Under the pieces are notes generated by a model. It saw only the letters and a program-made list of their open reading frames with translations. It had not been told where the DNA came from and ran no database searches. Of a DNA stretch of 64,000 nt, positions 9,402-17,966 are shown in pieces; positions within the stretch are counted from its first letter, which is position 1; every line of letters starts with the position of its first letter. This DNA comes from Aliidiomarina sp047920995. GTDB taxonomy: Bacteria > Pseudomonadota > Gammaproteobacteria > Enterobacterales > Alteromonadaceae. The stretch spans positions 19,614 through 83,613 of the forward strand of contig NZ_JBLRWZ010000006.1 of NCBI RefSeq assembly GCF_047920995.1, given 5' to 3'. A program made the position numbers and the translations under genes.

Positions 9402-9426
9402 AAAAAGCGCCTCTTGGCGCTTTTTT
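9402..9426 (+). terminator. Terminator after rpoD
   Basis: AAAAAGCGCC-TCTT-GGCGCTTTTTT is a ten-base-pair stem with a four-base loop and T run, 27 bp after the rpoD stop. Confidence 0.92.
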
Positions 9427-9456
9427 GTTGCCGCGGATTTGGGTATACTTGCGCCG
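9421..9456 (+). promoter_or_regulatory. Promoter of tRNA-Ile with GC-rich discriminator
   Basis: TATACT (9444-9449) is a good -10 element. It is followed by a GC-rich stretch (GCGCCGC) of the kind that makes stable-RNA promoters sensitive to the stringent response. The -35 falls in or beside the T run of the rpoD terminator and is weak, so the exact box is uncertain. Confidence 0.5.
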
Positions 9457-9478
9457 CTGCGAAAGAATCTCGCACACC

Positions 9479-9520
9479 ATTCGTACATCATGATTCGTAC
9501 ATCATGATTCGTACATCATG
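9479..9520 (+). repeat. Three tandem copies of a 14-bp unit in the tRNA leader
   Basis: ATTCGTACATCATG occurs three times without interruption or mismatch at 9479-9492, 9493-9506 and 9507-9520, ending six bases before the mature tRNA 5' end. Each junction makes the palindrome ATCATGAT. The array is between the predicted transcription start (about 9456) and the RNase P site, so it would be transcribed in the precursor. Confidence 0.95.
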
Positions 9521-9526
9521 CAAAAT

Positions 9527-9602
9527 GGCCCCTTAGCTCAGTGGTTAGAGCACCCGACTCATAATCGGTTGGTCCCCAGTTCAAATCTGGGAGGGGCCAC
9601 CA
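9527..9602 (+). tRNA. ileX: tRNA-Ile2, anticodon CAU (lysidine-modified, AUA decoding)
   Basis: A 76-base cloverleaf with encoded CCA. The acceptor stem is GGCCCCT with AGGGGCC, the anticodon loop is CTCATAA with CAT at positions 34-36, and the T arm is CCCAG-TTCAAAT-CTGGG. Overall it is close to E. coli ileX, the minor isoleucine tRNA whose C34 is converted to lysidine by TilS so that it reads AUA and not AUG. The anticodon-stem pair 27-43 is a C-T mismatch. The location directly after rpoD is also where E. coli carries ileX. Confidence 0.95.
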
Positions 9603-9750
9603 TTTCAAGAACTCTTCCCGTATTTAATTAGTTTCTAGGTAAGTCAATTAATCCTGTGGCCTAGTTTGCGATTCCACAATTAAGATTTGGCGCTAAGTTT
9701 ATAATTACTTATACTTAAGTTGGCCTAATACATGTAGGGTTCATATTATT

Positions 9751-10704
9751 ATGCAAAAGCCAGCGCTTCCAGAAAATGAGGCAGAACGCCTGTACGCACT
9801 AAGAACACTGGGTATTTTAGATACGGGACATGAAGAGCGGTTTGATCGCGTAACACGCATAGCGAAGCGAATGTTCGGCGTTGATATAGCGCTAGTTAGC
9901 TTGATCGATGAGAATCGGCAGTGGTTTAAATCAAACCAAGGATTAGATGTTGCTGAAACACCGCGAGATATATCCTTCTGTGCTCATGGAATCAATCAGG
10001 ATGGTTTGTTCATCATACCGAATGCTATTGAGGATGAACGTTTTTGCGATAACCCGTTAGTGATTTCTGGACCGAAAATTCGTTTTTATGCTGGCTACCC
10101 GTTGAAATTGCGGCCGGGCTTAAAAATCGGAACGCTGTGCTTAATCGATTCTAGCCCACGAGAGATGAGCGAGGAGGACCAACAAATCCTCACTGACCTT
10201 GGGTTAATGATTGAGCAGGAAGTGAAATCCATTCAACTAGCAACGTTAGATGAGTTGACGTTGATATCTAACAGACGTGGCTTTCTAATACTCGTTGATT
10301 ATTCCATAAGTATGTGTAAACGTTTCAAGGTTCCTTTTACCTTCGTATTTTTTGATCTGAACAAATTTAAACTAATCAACGATACGTATGGGCATCATGA
10401 GGGTGATTACGTATTAAAAACTTTTGCTCGGTTAATGCTGGAAACGTTTCGTGAATCGGATGTTGTTGGTAGATATGGAGGCGATGAATTTACTTTAATG
10501 CTATCGAACGCAAGGGAAGAGCAAGTTTCAACACGGCTTGCCCAGTTTGCACAGGCAGTTACTGAAGAAAACAACTCGAATCAAAAACCTTATATAATAG
10601 AATATAGTGTTGGTATCGCTAGTTTTGATCCAGATACTGAGCTCACAATAGAGACTATGATAAACCTAGCTGATGCAGCAATGTACAAAGATAAATCTAG
10701 GTAA
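9751..10704 (+). CDS. Diguanylate cyclase with GAF sensor domain
   Basis: Predicted to make cyclic di-GMP from two GTP. The 317-residue soluble protein has an N-terminal GAF domain (about residues 25-155, with segments DIALVSLIDENRQWFKS and GTLCLIDSSPR) and a C-terminal GGDEF domain (about 165-317). The active-site motif GGDEF is intact at residues 243-247. An RESD sequence at 234-237, five residues ahead of it, matches the product-inhibition I-site. FFDLNKFKLINDTYGHHEGD is the other conserved segment. Codon use (ATA, AGA, AGG) and AT content differ from the neighbours. It lies alone downstream of tRNA-Ile and converges on the RND gene with a 28-bp gap. The signal sensed by the GAF domain is unknown. 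Confidence 0.9.
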   Translation: MQKPALPENEAERLYALRTLGILDTGHEERFDRVTRIAKRMFGVDIALVSLIDENRQWFKSNQGLDVAETPRDISFCAHGINQDGLFIIPNAIEDERFCDNPLVISGPKIRFYAGYPLKLRPGLKIGTLCLIDSSPREMSEEDQQILTDLGLMIEQEVKSIQLATLDELTLISNRRGFLILVDYSISMCKRFKVPFTFVFFDLNKFKLINDTYGHHEGDYVLKTFARLMLETFRESDVVGRYGGDEFTLMLSNAREEQVSTRLAQFAQAVTEENNSNQKPYIIEYSVGIASFDPDTELTIETMINLADAAMYKDKSR

Positions 10705-10732
10705 GCGCCACAAAGTTTTCTGCTTATTTCTA

Positions 10733-13700
10733 TCAGGCCTCATCTGGGGCTGCTGCCATTTCCCGATCTAAACGAGCGCTTTCATCGGCGCGGGGTTTCA
10801 CGAAACGGGCTAAACCGAGATACAGTACAGGCGTTAAGTACAAGGTAAACCCAACTGCAATACCCAACCCCCCGAACACTACCCAGCCAATGGCATTGCG
10901 CGCTTCTGCACCTGCTCCACTGGAAAGGATGAGCGGTAAAGCGCCAAGCAAAGTAGATACTAATGTCATCACGATTGGGCGTAAGCGAATGGTTGCTGCT
11001 TGCTCAACGGCCTCGCGCACGGTTTTGCCACGATCGCGCAATTGGTCGGCAAACTCTACGAGCAAAATCGAGTTTTTTGCCAATAAACCAATTAACATCA
11101 CCAAACCTATCTGCGAATAGATGTTGATACTGTTGCCCGTTAGGAACAGGGCAAACAAGGCTGCTGCAATACCAAAAGGAACTGTAATCATAACCACGAT
11201 AGCGCTATTTACGCTTTCAAATTGTGCTGCTAACACTAAGAACACAATGATAAAGGCCAGCACATAAGTGAGCATTACCTCACGCGCAGTTTCCTCAAAG
11301 GTTTGTGCTTCCCCTAAGAATACTAAACCGATATCCGGCGGCAGCAGTTCTTGGCCGATATCACGTAGGGCAACTACAGCCGCTTCAATAGACATATCTT
11401 CTGGTAGTTGCATGTCGATATTGATAGCGCGGCGTTGGGATTGTCGGGTAAGGTCTGCGGCTATGCCTTCTTCGGTTATGTTAGCAAGGCTGGAAAGAGG
11501 TACTAAGGTGCCATCACGTGCTCCAACATAGAGATTGATTAAATCACTTGGATCTTGCACTAAGGTACGGTTCGCTCGCAAGATAATAGGTATTGATTGG
11601 TCGCCAACATTTAAATCGGCAATATCATCACCATTAATGGCTACTCGCAGGGTAGTTGCGATATCGCTCAAAGGCACATTCAGTTCTTCTGCTCTACGCC
11701 GGTCAATATTAACGCGCAATTGCGGTTGTGTAGGTTGATACGATATTCGCGGAAAACCAAGTTCAGGTAGCTGTTCTTGGATTTTATCTTGGAATTGCAA
11801 TGCGGCTGTATAGATTGCTTCATATGTAGGGCCGGTTAACGCAAGCTCGAGGCCACCGCCTTGGCCGCGTAGGTTCAAACTGTTGCTGCCAAATGCTCGG
11901 CCCGATACACCAGGAACTCCACTGATCGGCTCGTTGATTTCATCAAGGATATCTTGTTGCGATTTATCGCGAACATTCCAATGTTTCAGCCGTGCTGTAA
12001 TGAACGTTAGATTCGGATCCCACTGACCAACCACGGTAAAAATGGAATCAATTTCGCCGTTCTCAACATAAGGCAGTAAAATCTCTTCTAGCTGATAAGC
12101 TTGCCGATCCATAAAATCAAGGCCAACTCCATCGGGCCCACGCGCGAAAATGCGGATGGTGCCGCGATCTTCCGGCGGTAAGAGTTCATTTTGTAAGTAC
12201 TGATAAACGCTAAATGCGCTGCCGGCGGCAACAATACTGATTACCAATACCCACCATGCATGATTAAGGCAAAACCGTAAACTAGTTGCGTAAGCTGTAA
12301 CTAACTTATTACCAAAGCGCGCAAGCCAGCTGCTGCTATTTCGTTTTAGCGGCAGCTTGGCGGTTAAAGCAGGAACCAACGATAACGCCACGAACGAGGA
12401 TATGATTACTGCGGCTGCTAAGGTGCCGCCAAACTCGCGGAATAATAATCCAGCGGTTGAAGGCAAAAATGCGATCGGGATAAATACAGCCGCAAGCACT
12501 GCGGTGGTGGCTACCACGGCAAAAAACACTTCGCGTGTACCGATTACCGCCGCCGCACGGGCGCCCATGCCGGTGCTACGGCGACGCTGAATATTTTCCG
12601 TTACTACGATGGCATCATCAACGATAAGGCCAGTAGCGAGTACAAGCGCCAGCAGCGTAAGTATATTTATCGAGAACCCCAAAGCCCATAAAGCCGCTAG
12701 GGCACCCACTAGTGCCACCGGAATACTCGCTGCAGGAATAATGGTTGCGCGCCACGAACCAATAAATACACGCAGAGTAATAATTACTAAGAGAATGGTA
12801 AGCGAGAGTGAAATAACCACTTCACGTACAGAACCGCGAATGAACTCAGCGTCATCGGATGTTACTTGAAAAGTAAGGTTAGGAAAGCGTTGTTCAAGTT
12901 GCTCTACTTGCCGCAACACTTCGTTTGAGATTTGAATTGTGTTGGAACCGGCCTGCCGCAATATCTCTAAACCAATTACCGGGCGGCCATCGAGGCGCAC
13001 CATGTTGGCCGCATCGGCGGGGCTAAAGAACACATTGGCGATATCACTTACCCGTGTATCACCGGCAACAATAATATCTTCTACTTGCTCGGCGGTTACC
13101 GAAGTTGCATCGGCTCGTACAATTAATTGCTGATCTGTGGAGCGAAGGGAGCCGGCGGGAACATCAAACGGAGCTTGCCGTAGTGCATTAGCAACATCGG
13201 CAACGGTTAGGTTAAAGCTAGAAAGGCGCAACGGATCGATATTTACCCGCATTACTCGCTGCCGTGCTCCGCGCAGCTGAACATCCGCCACACCGGGGAT
13301 ATTCAAAAATAACGGCGCTAAATCAGTTTCAACGCGCTCGGTGAGCTCTTCAAGTTGTAAGCTTTCGCTTGATACGGCAACGCTTACCACTGCTTGTGCA
13401 TCGTTATCGGCTTTAATCACCGCCACTTGCTCTACTTCGGGTGGAAGGCGCCGTTGCACCCGGCTCACTGATTCGCGAGTTTCATTGGCGGCGGTATCAA
13501 GATTCACTCCAGGGCGAAACTCAATAACAATACGTGTGCTTCCTTCTTCGCTAGAAGAACGAATAGATTTCACTCCACTCACGCGAGCGGCTGCGGCCTC
13601 TAAACGGCTGGTTACTTCAGAATCCACAGTTTCTGGAGATGCACCGGGAAAGCTAGCCGTTACCGTAACAATCGGCCGATCAACATCGGGCAATTCGCGC

Positions 13701-13825
13701 ACTTCTAGGCCGTTTAGTGCGGCGATACCTGCGATGATAATAAGTAAATTGAGAACAATAATGAGCACTGGCCTACGAATGGCCAGAGAGGGTAAATCAT
13801 TGGTTGATTTAGTTTCCTTGGCCAT
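10733..13825 (-). CDS. RND efflux transporter permease, HAE1 (AcrB-like) family
   Basis: Inner-membrane proton-driven exporter of the hydrophobe/amphiphile efflux family, 1030 residues. Visible are the first membrane helix after SLAIRRPVLIIVLNLLII, the large periplasmic loop, the TM4 proton-relay aspartates in GLIVDDAIVVTENI, the second half starting near WWVLVISIVAAGS, and the final transmembrane block (VLYLGLARFVKPR). An in-frame ATG exists at 13840, but ATG 13825 has GGAGG six bases ahead and is preferred. It overlaps the 3' end of the upstream adaptor gene by 17 bp, showing translational coupling. Substrate cannot be told from sequence. No outer-membrane TolC-type gene is next to it. Confidence 0.92.
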   Translation of the reverse strand: MAKETKSTNDLPSLAIRRPVLIIVLNLLIIIAGIAALNGLEVRELPDVDRPIVTVTASFPGASPETVDSEVTSRLEAAAARVSGVKSIRSSSEEGSTRIVIEFRPGVNLDTAANETRESVSRVQRRLPPEVEQVAVIKADNDAQAVVSVAVSSESLQLEELTERVETDLAPLFLNIPGVADVQLRGARQRVMRVNIDPLRLSSFNLTVADVANALRQAPFDVPAGSLRSTDQQLIVRADATSVTAEQVEDIIVAGDTRVSDIANVFFSPADAANMVRLDGRPVIGLEILRQAGSNTIQISNEVLRQVEQLEQRFPNLTFQVTSDDAEFIRGSVREVVISLSLTILLVIITLRVFIGSWRATIIPAASIPVALVGALAALWALGFSINILTLLALVLATGLIVDDAIVVTENIQRRRSTGMGARAAAVIGTREVFFAVVATTAVLAAVFIPIAFLPSTAGLLFREFGGTLAAAVIISSFVALSLVPALTAKLPLKRNSSSWLARFGNKLVTAYATSLRFCLNHAWWVLVISIVAAGSAFSVYQYLQNELLPPEDRGTIRIFARGPDGVGLDFMDRQAYQLEEILLPYVENGEIDSIFTVVGQWDPNLTFITARLKHWNVRDKSQQDILDEINEPISGVPGVSGRAFGSNSLNLRGQGGGLELALTGPTYEAIYTAALQFQDKIQEQLPELGFPRISYQPTQPQLRVNIDRRRAEELNVPLSDIATTLRVAINGDDIADLNVGDQSIPIILRANRTLVQDPSDLINLYVGARDGTLVPLSSLANITEEGIAADLTRQSQRRAINIDMQLPEDMSIEAAVVALRDIGQELLPPDIGLVFLGEAQTFEETAREVMLTYVLAFIIVFLVLAAQFESVNSAIVVMITVPFGIAAALFALFLTGNSINIYSQIGLVMLIGLLAKNSILLVEFADQLRDRGKTVREAVEQAATIRLRPIVMTLVSTLLGALPLILSSGAGAEARNAIGWVVFGGLGIAVGFTLYLTPVLYLGLARFVKPRADESARLDREMAAAPDEA

Positions 13826-14867
13826 TATCGCCTCCAGCATTTTGAATGCTTAATGCTTGTCCTGGCCGCAATGATTGCACCCCTTCAACCACAATAAAAT
13901 CATCAGTGGTAAGTGCAGCAGATACGAGCAACTGACCGCGCAGACGTTGTTGAATTTCCACATCAATCCGCTCAGCCTTGTTATCGTTTACCCGCCAAAC
14001 AAAAGCACCTTCAGCGCCCCACATTAATGCAGCTTCGGGAATTACGGCATAGCGCTCACCTTGGATTTGCAGGTTTATTCGAAAGCTCATGCCGGGGCGA
14101 AATTGATCGCTTTTGTTATTTAATAGAGCACGCACTCGCAACGTGCGTGTGCGCGGATCAACGCGAGAATCGATATCGGCAATTTGTAAAGTGAGAGTTT
14201 CACCGCTGCTCTGCCATGGAAAGGCTGCAACCGTGTCGTTATCTTGCAGCAGGCCTAGTGCGGTTTCCGGTGCTTGAAAGTTGATATATAACTGCTCACG
14301 AGCATCGATGGTGGTAACGATGGTGTTCTCGGAAATGCGGTCACCGATGTTGATGTCGGTTATCCCTACAACGCCAGCAAATGGTGCCCGAACAAAACGA
14401 TCCGCTAAATTTACTTCGGCTTCTCGAAGTTGTACGGCAGCTAAATCTCTAATCGTGATTACATCATCTAAATCACTTTGCGGAATTGCTTCACGCTCGC
14501 GGCTCGCTTGTAACCTTGCAACCGTGCGTTCTGCACCGGTAAGCTCGATGCTGGCACGCTCTACCGCATTGCGCTGGCGCCTGCTATCGAGCTCAATGAG
14601 TACAGCGCCTTCTTCAACAAATTCGCCAGCACTAAAGTGAATGGCAGTTACAACATCGCCTACGGCTGGATAAATGGTCACCGATTTCACTGCTTCGGCA
14701 TTACCAACTGCTTCTACACGCTGGGTTCGAGTATCAAATGCGATAGGCGCTACGATTACTTGAGCGGGTTGATTGCCCCCAAATTGTTGGGCGGTGGCGA
14801 GCGTTGGCATACTGCAAATAAAAAGGGCGAATAGGAGCGTTATAAAGCGAACTTGCGAAGTGCGCAT
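13809..14867 (-). CDS. RND efflux periplasmic adaptor (membrane fusion protein)
   Basis: Periplasmic subunit linking the RND pump to an outer-membrane channel. The product has 352 residues with a Sec signal peptide (MRTSQVRFITLLFALFICSMPTLATAQ). The lipoyl half-motif VTIYPAVGDVVTAIHFSAGEFVEEG is followed by a short hairpin, then FVRAPFAGVVGITDINIGDRIS and a beta-barrel. The frame continues upstream to 14957, but ATG 14867 has a ribosome site (AAGG) and gives a proper signal peptide. It is the first gene of a two-gene efflux operon with the permease. Confidence 0.9.
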   Translation of the reverse strand: MRTSQVRFITLLFALFICSMPTLATAQQFGGNQPAQVIVAPIAFDTRTQRVEAVGNAEAVKSVTIYPAVGDVVTAIHFSAGEFVEEGAVLIELDSRRQRNAVERASIELTGAERTVARLQASREREAIPQSDLDDVITIRDLAAVQLREAEVNLADRFVRAPFAGVVGITDINIGDRISENTIVTTIDAREQLYINFQAPETALGLLQDNDTVAAFPWQSSGETLTLQIADIDSRVDPRTRTLRVRALLNNKSDQFRPGMSFRINLQIQGERYAVIPEAALMWGAEGAFVWRVNDNKAERIDVEIQQRLRGQLLVSAALTTDDFIVVEGVQSLRPGQALSIQNAGGDNGQGN

Positions 14868-14953
14868 GCAGAACCAGCCTTGGTAGTGGTGTTCGTGATA
14901 AAAGTATTGAATTACTGTTACTGAAACCAGGCCAGAAAAGATCAGAGAAAAGC

Positions 14954-14991
14954 GCACATTGACAATGATAGTGAAACGATCGCCAATGTGC
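14954..14991. repeat. Inverted repeat upstream of the efflux operon
   Basis: GCACATTG (14954-14961) and CAATGTGC (14984-14991) are perfect eight-base inverted arms separated by 22 bp. They sit between the adaptor gene start and the end of the Sel1-repeat gene. It may be an operator for the efflux operon or part of a hairpin; there is no T run. Confidence 0.45.
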
Positions 14992-15005
14992 AGATGAAGA
15001 AGGAA

Positions 15006-15944
15006 TTAATTGTTGCCGATCACATCATCAAGTGAAGCCGCAGTAGGATCTGGGCGATTTACTGTGCAATTGCTACCCGATTGTTCGCAGGTAACGCCAC
15101 GAATACGGCTGCCAATTGAGCGGCTATCGTAGTTACCAGATGCTGTAAGGCGGCGCACAATACCGGTAAGTTGGGTGTTTACGCGAAACGCAGAACCCCT
15201 CACCGTGATTACTTCCATATCTGTTGTGTTGGCAAAGCGATTGATTACTTCGTCACTACTATCATCGCGGGCTTCTAATTCACGCGTTACTTCACGTAAG
15301 TAACCACGAGCATCATCTACGCCGGCAATAATTAATTTCCGATAGAGTTCTCCAGCACCCACTAAATCTTCATCTACGCCAGCGCCAATTTGTTTCATGC
15401 GCCCTAGTAACATCATTGCTGTAACTAAGTTTTGCTCGCTGGCCGCTTCTAACAAGGTAAGTGCTTCGTTGAAATCTTCAGCGCTATCGGTACTAAACAA
15501 CATAAGTGCTTTTTGGTATTGCGCGGGTGGATGGCCAAGATTCACAGCTACATCAAGTAAACGGTCGGCTTCTTGTTCGTTTTGTTCAAGAACAAAACCA
15601 TTGCGGTGCCAATCCGACATTAAAAAGGTGGCAATAGGGCTATTGTAGCGCACACCAATGCGCACGAAGCGCTCGGCTTCTTTATCGCTTTGCTCGAGGC
15701 CATCGCCACTGGCGAACGCCATAGCAACAATAGCCGCAGCATCGCCGCTGCCATTGCGTGCCAAGCGCATTAAACGGCGCAATTCACCGCTACATTCGGC
15801 ACTATCACATACGCGTTCGCTGGTTTGCGCAGCTGCGGTAATAAGCACAGTGGTGGATGCGGCTTGCGCATTTGCGCTGATACCGAATAGTGCAAGCGAA
15901 ATGCTGCTTGCGAGCAACGTACCTTTTAAAACTGCAAATTGCAT
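15006..15944 (-). CDS. Secreted Sel1-like repeat protein
   Basis: Predicted periplasmic or secreted protein of 312 residues with a signal peptide (KGTLLASSISLALFGISANAQA). Residues about 60-220 hold several degenerate Sel1/TPR-type helical repeats (for example GDAAAIVAMAFASGDGLEQSDKEA, YNSPIATFLMSDWHRNG, GHPPAQYQKALMLFS, NLVTAMMLLGRMKQIGAGVDE), which usually bind other proteins. The C-terminal 60 residues contain a cysteine pair (VTCEQSGSNCTV) that could form a disulfide. No catalytic motif is visible, so the partner and role are unknown. Start ATG 15944 has an AGAGG site. Confidence 0.75.
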   Translation of the reverse strand: MQFAVLKGTLLASSISLALFGISANAQAASTTVLITAAAQTSERVCDSAECSGELRRLMRLARNGSGDAAAIVAMAFASGDGLEQSDKEAERFVRIGVRYNSPIATFLMSDWHRNGFVLEQNEQEADRLLDVAVNLGHPPAQYQKALMLFSTDSAEDFNEALTLLEAASEQNLVTAMMLLGRMKQIGAGVDEDLVGAGELYRKLIIAGVDDARGYLREVTRELEARDDSSDEVINRFANTTDMEVITVRGSAFRVNTQLTGIVRRLTASGNYDSRSIGSRIRGVTCEQSGSNCTVNRPDPTAASLDDVIGNN

Positions 15945-16136
15945 ATATGCCTCTAGCTGAATGAAAACGCGTACAGTGTTTCTTTTACGTAGTGTGAAGT
16001 CAACGCGATCAGATTAACAAAATTGCAACCAAATGTTTCCAAATAGCGCCAAGAGCAGGGATTTCTGCGCTATACATACGTAACATCAAGCGCGCAACAA
16101 AAAGAGGTTGAAGAATAACAGCCCCTTTTAATGCCC

Positions 16137-17717
16137 TTAATCTTCGGCGTTGGTGGCCGGTAGCTCTGGCAAAAATAGCGGCTGCTGAAAGCCACCCAGT
16201 TCACTTTCAAGCATACTCGCTAGGCTAACCAATTGTGCTTCACTCCAGGGTAAGCCAATCATGCTTAGGCCTACAGGTAATGGGCCTTCTTTGCCTCCCG
16301 GAATAGTAATGGCAGGGTAACCAGACACTGCCGCGGCTGTAGAGGTGCCAAAACTATAGCCGGGGCCTTCTACTGGTGGAATTGGCCAGCTTGGTCCATA
16401 GGCCGGAATGATAATTGCGGCAGCACCTAGATCTTGTAAGTAACGGTTTAGGTGCCCTTCTGCAAGCTCTCGGCTTAGCGCCAGTGCGGCTTCATAACTA
16501 GGTTTGTGGGCCTCCAAATCAACAGCAGCGGCAATATCGAAGTACTCTTGGCCGAACAATGCGAGCTCGGTATCTGCATTGGCAAGGTTGTAATCAATTA
16601 CTTCTTGCATGGTTTGCACAGGGGCATCGAAATCTACGAACCATTGCTCCAGATCCCGCTTAAACTCATACACCAGAACTTCTAACTCAGCTTGGCCAAG
16701 GTGGTTAGGTAAATTCCACTCAGTTACTTCAATCACTTCTACGCCATTGCTTCGCAACGCCTCCGCCACTTGGTTAGTAAGTGCTTGCACGCTGGTAAAA
16801 CGCTGATCATAAGCGCGCACCAGTACTACTGATTCGCCACTAAAGGGCTGTTGTGCCGCTTCACTAAGAGGCATACCAAAACGTGCACGTGCTGCGGCGG
16901 TGGCCATGCCATCCAATAACAGCGCGGCATCATACACATAGCGTGCCATAGGCCCAGCAATATCTTGCGCTGCGGCTATCGGAATAATGCCATGGCCAGC
17001 TACAGAACCGCGGGTAGATTTAATGCCCACAACACCATTAACTGAGGTAGGGCACATAATGGAACCGTCGGTTTCAGTGCCGATGGCGAGTAAGCTGAAA
17101 TCTGCAGCAACCGCGGCGCCGGAGCCTGCACTTGAACCACACGGATTGTGCGTGAGTACATGCGGGTTGCGAGTTTGTCCGCCAATACCAGACCAACCAC
17201 TAATAGAGTTGCTACCACGGAAGTTGGCCCACTCCGATAAATTGGCTTTACCCATAATAATGGCGCCAGCTTCACGTAGCTGCTGTATGTGCTCGGCATC
17301 GCTGGCGGTAATGAAACCTGCCATAACTTTTGCGCCCGCCGTGGTGGCCATAGTATCGGCCGTAGCGATATTTGCTTTGATTACTACTGGCATACCATGC
17401 AATGGGCCGCGGGTTATGCCTTGTTCGCGCTCACGATCAAGCTCAGCGGCAATGGCTAGTGCTTCCGGGTTTACTTCAATAATCGCGCGAATGTTATGGC
17501 CTTGATGATTGTGCTCTGCAATCGCGGCTAAATAATGTTCCACTAAAGCAACACTGGTGAGGCTGCCATCCGCAAACTGTTGTTGCACAGCAGCCGCGTT
17601 GGTAAAAGTAGGATCGGCTGGCGTTATGGTTTCTGGCACTGGGCTGCAGGCACTCAATGCCAATGCAGCGGAAGCTAGAATGATAGTTTTTCGGATGGAG
17701 TTGAATCCAGTATTCAC
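16137..17717 (-). CDS. Lipoprotein amidase-signature family hydrolase
   Basis: Predicted amide hydrolase with a Ser-cisSer-Lys triad, exported as a lipoprotein. The 526-residue product begins with a signal ending in the lipobox LSAC, followed by SPVPETIT. The amidase signature is complete: lysine in MPVVIKANIA, the Gly/Ser-rich stretch CGSSAGSGAAVAADF, and the nucleophile region TETDGSIMCP. GTG 17717 was chosen because GAGG lies upstream at the right distance and it gives a clean lipoprotein signal; the longer open frame to 17816 adds non-signal sequence. It is divergent from the M28 peptidase. The natural substrate (peptide amides or others) is not determined. Confidence 0.88.
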   Translation of the reverse strand: MNTGFNSIRKTIILASAALALSACSPVPETITPADPTFTNAAAVQQQFADGSLTSVALVEHYLAAIAEHNHQGHNIRAIIEVNPEALAIAAELDREREQGITRGPLHGMPVVIKANIATADTMATTAGAKVMAGFITASDAEHIQQLREAGAIIMGKANLSEWANFRGSNSISGWSGIGGQTRNPHVLTHNPCGSSAGSGAAVAADFSLLAIGTETDGSIMCPTSVNGVVGIKSTRGSVAGHGIIPIAAAQDIAGPMARYVYDAALLLDGMATAAARARFGMPLSEAAQQPFSGESVVLVRAYDQRFTSVQALTNQVAEALRSNGVEVIEVTEWNLPNHLGQAELEVLVYEFKRDLEQWFVDFDAPVQTMQEVIDYNLANADTELALFGQEYFDIAAAVDLEAHKPSYEAALALSRELAEGHLNRYLQDLGAAAIIIPAYGPSWPIPPVEGPGYSFGTSTAAAVSGYPAITIPGGKEGPLPVGLSMIGLPWSEAQLVSLASMLESELGGFQQPLFLPELPATNAED

Positions 17718-17914
17718 GGCAAATTCCTCGGTTTTTGTTATTGTAAGCAGTGCTGCCTTAAGAATTACGCATTTGCATCGCCAATGGAAGCAACATTTAC
17801 CCGTTAAATCATACAACTTATCCCGCTTGTTTAACTTGCTACTTAAATAAGCAGTTCACCTAAGGTATGGTAAACGCGGATACATAGCTTAGCTGCCGCA
17901 AGTTTTCGTAGCTA

Positions 17915-17937
17915 ATGCACATAACCTATGCACATAA
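17915..17937 (+). repeat. Direct repeat ahead of the M28 peptidase gene
   Basis: ATGCACATAA occurs at 17915-17924 and again at 17928-17937, a 13-bp period, about 30 bp before the peptidase start. It could be a regulatory site or a small tandem duplication. Confidence 0.4.
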
Positions 17938-17966
17938 ACTAGCCGAGTTACCTGAAGGAATTCAGA

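Noticed and set aside
9479..9520. The repeats before tRNA-Ile as a CRISPR fragment
   Set aside because: The 14-bp units are contiguous without spacers and there are no cas genes; this is a simple tandem repeat.
9527..9750. Attachment site of an integrated element at tRNA-Ile
   Set aside because: No direct repeat of the tRNA 3' end and no integrase gene are present in the window.
13823..13840. ATG 13840 as start of the first RND permease
   Set aside because: ATG 13825 has a GGAGG site at ideal distance while the GGAGG itself lies inside the longer version.
13341..13853. A 170-codon plus-strand frame opposite the RND permease
   Set aside because: Ser/Thr/Arg-rich product with no domain, fully antisense to a conserved gene.
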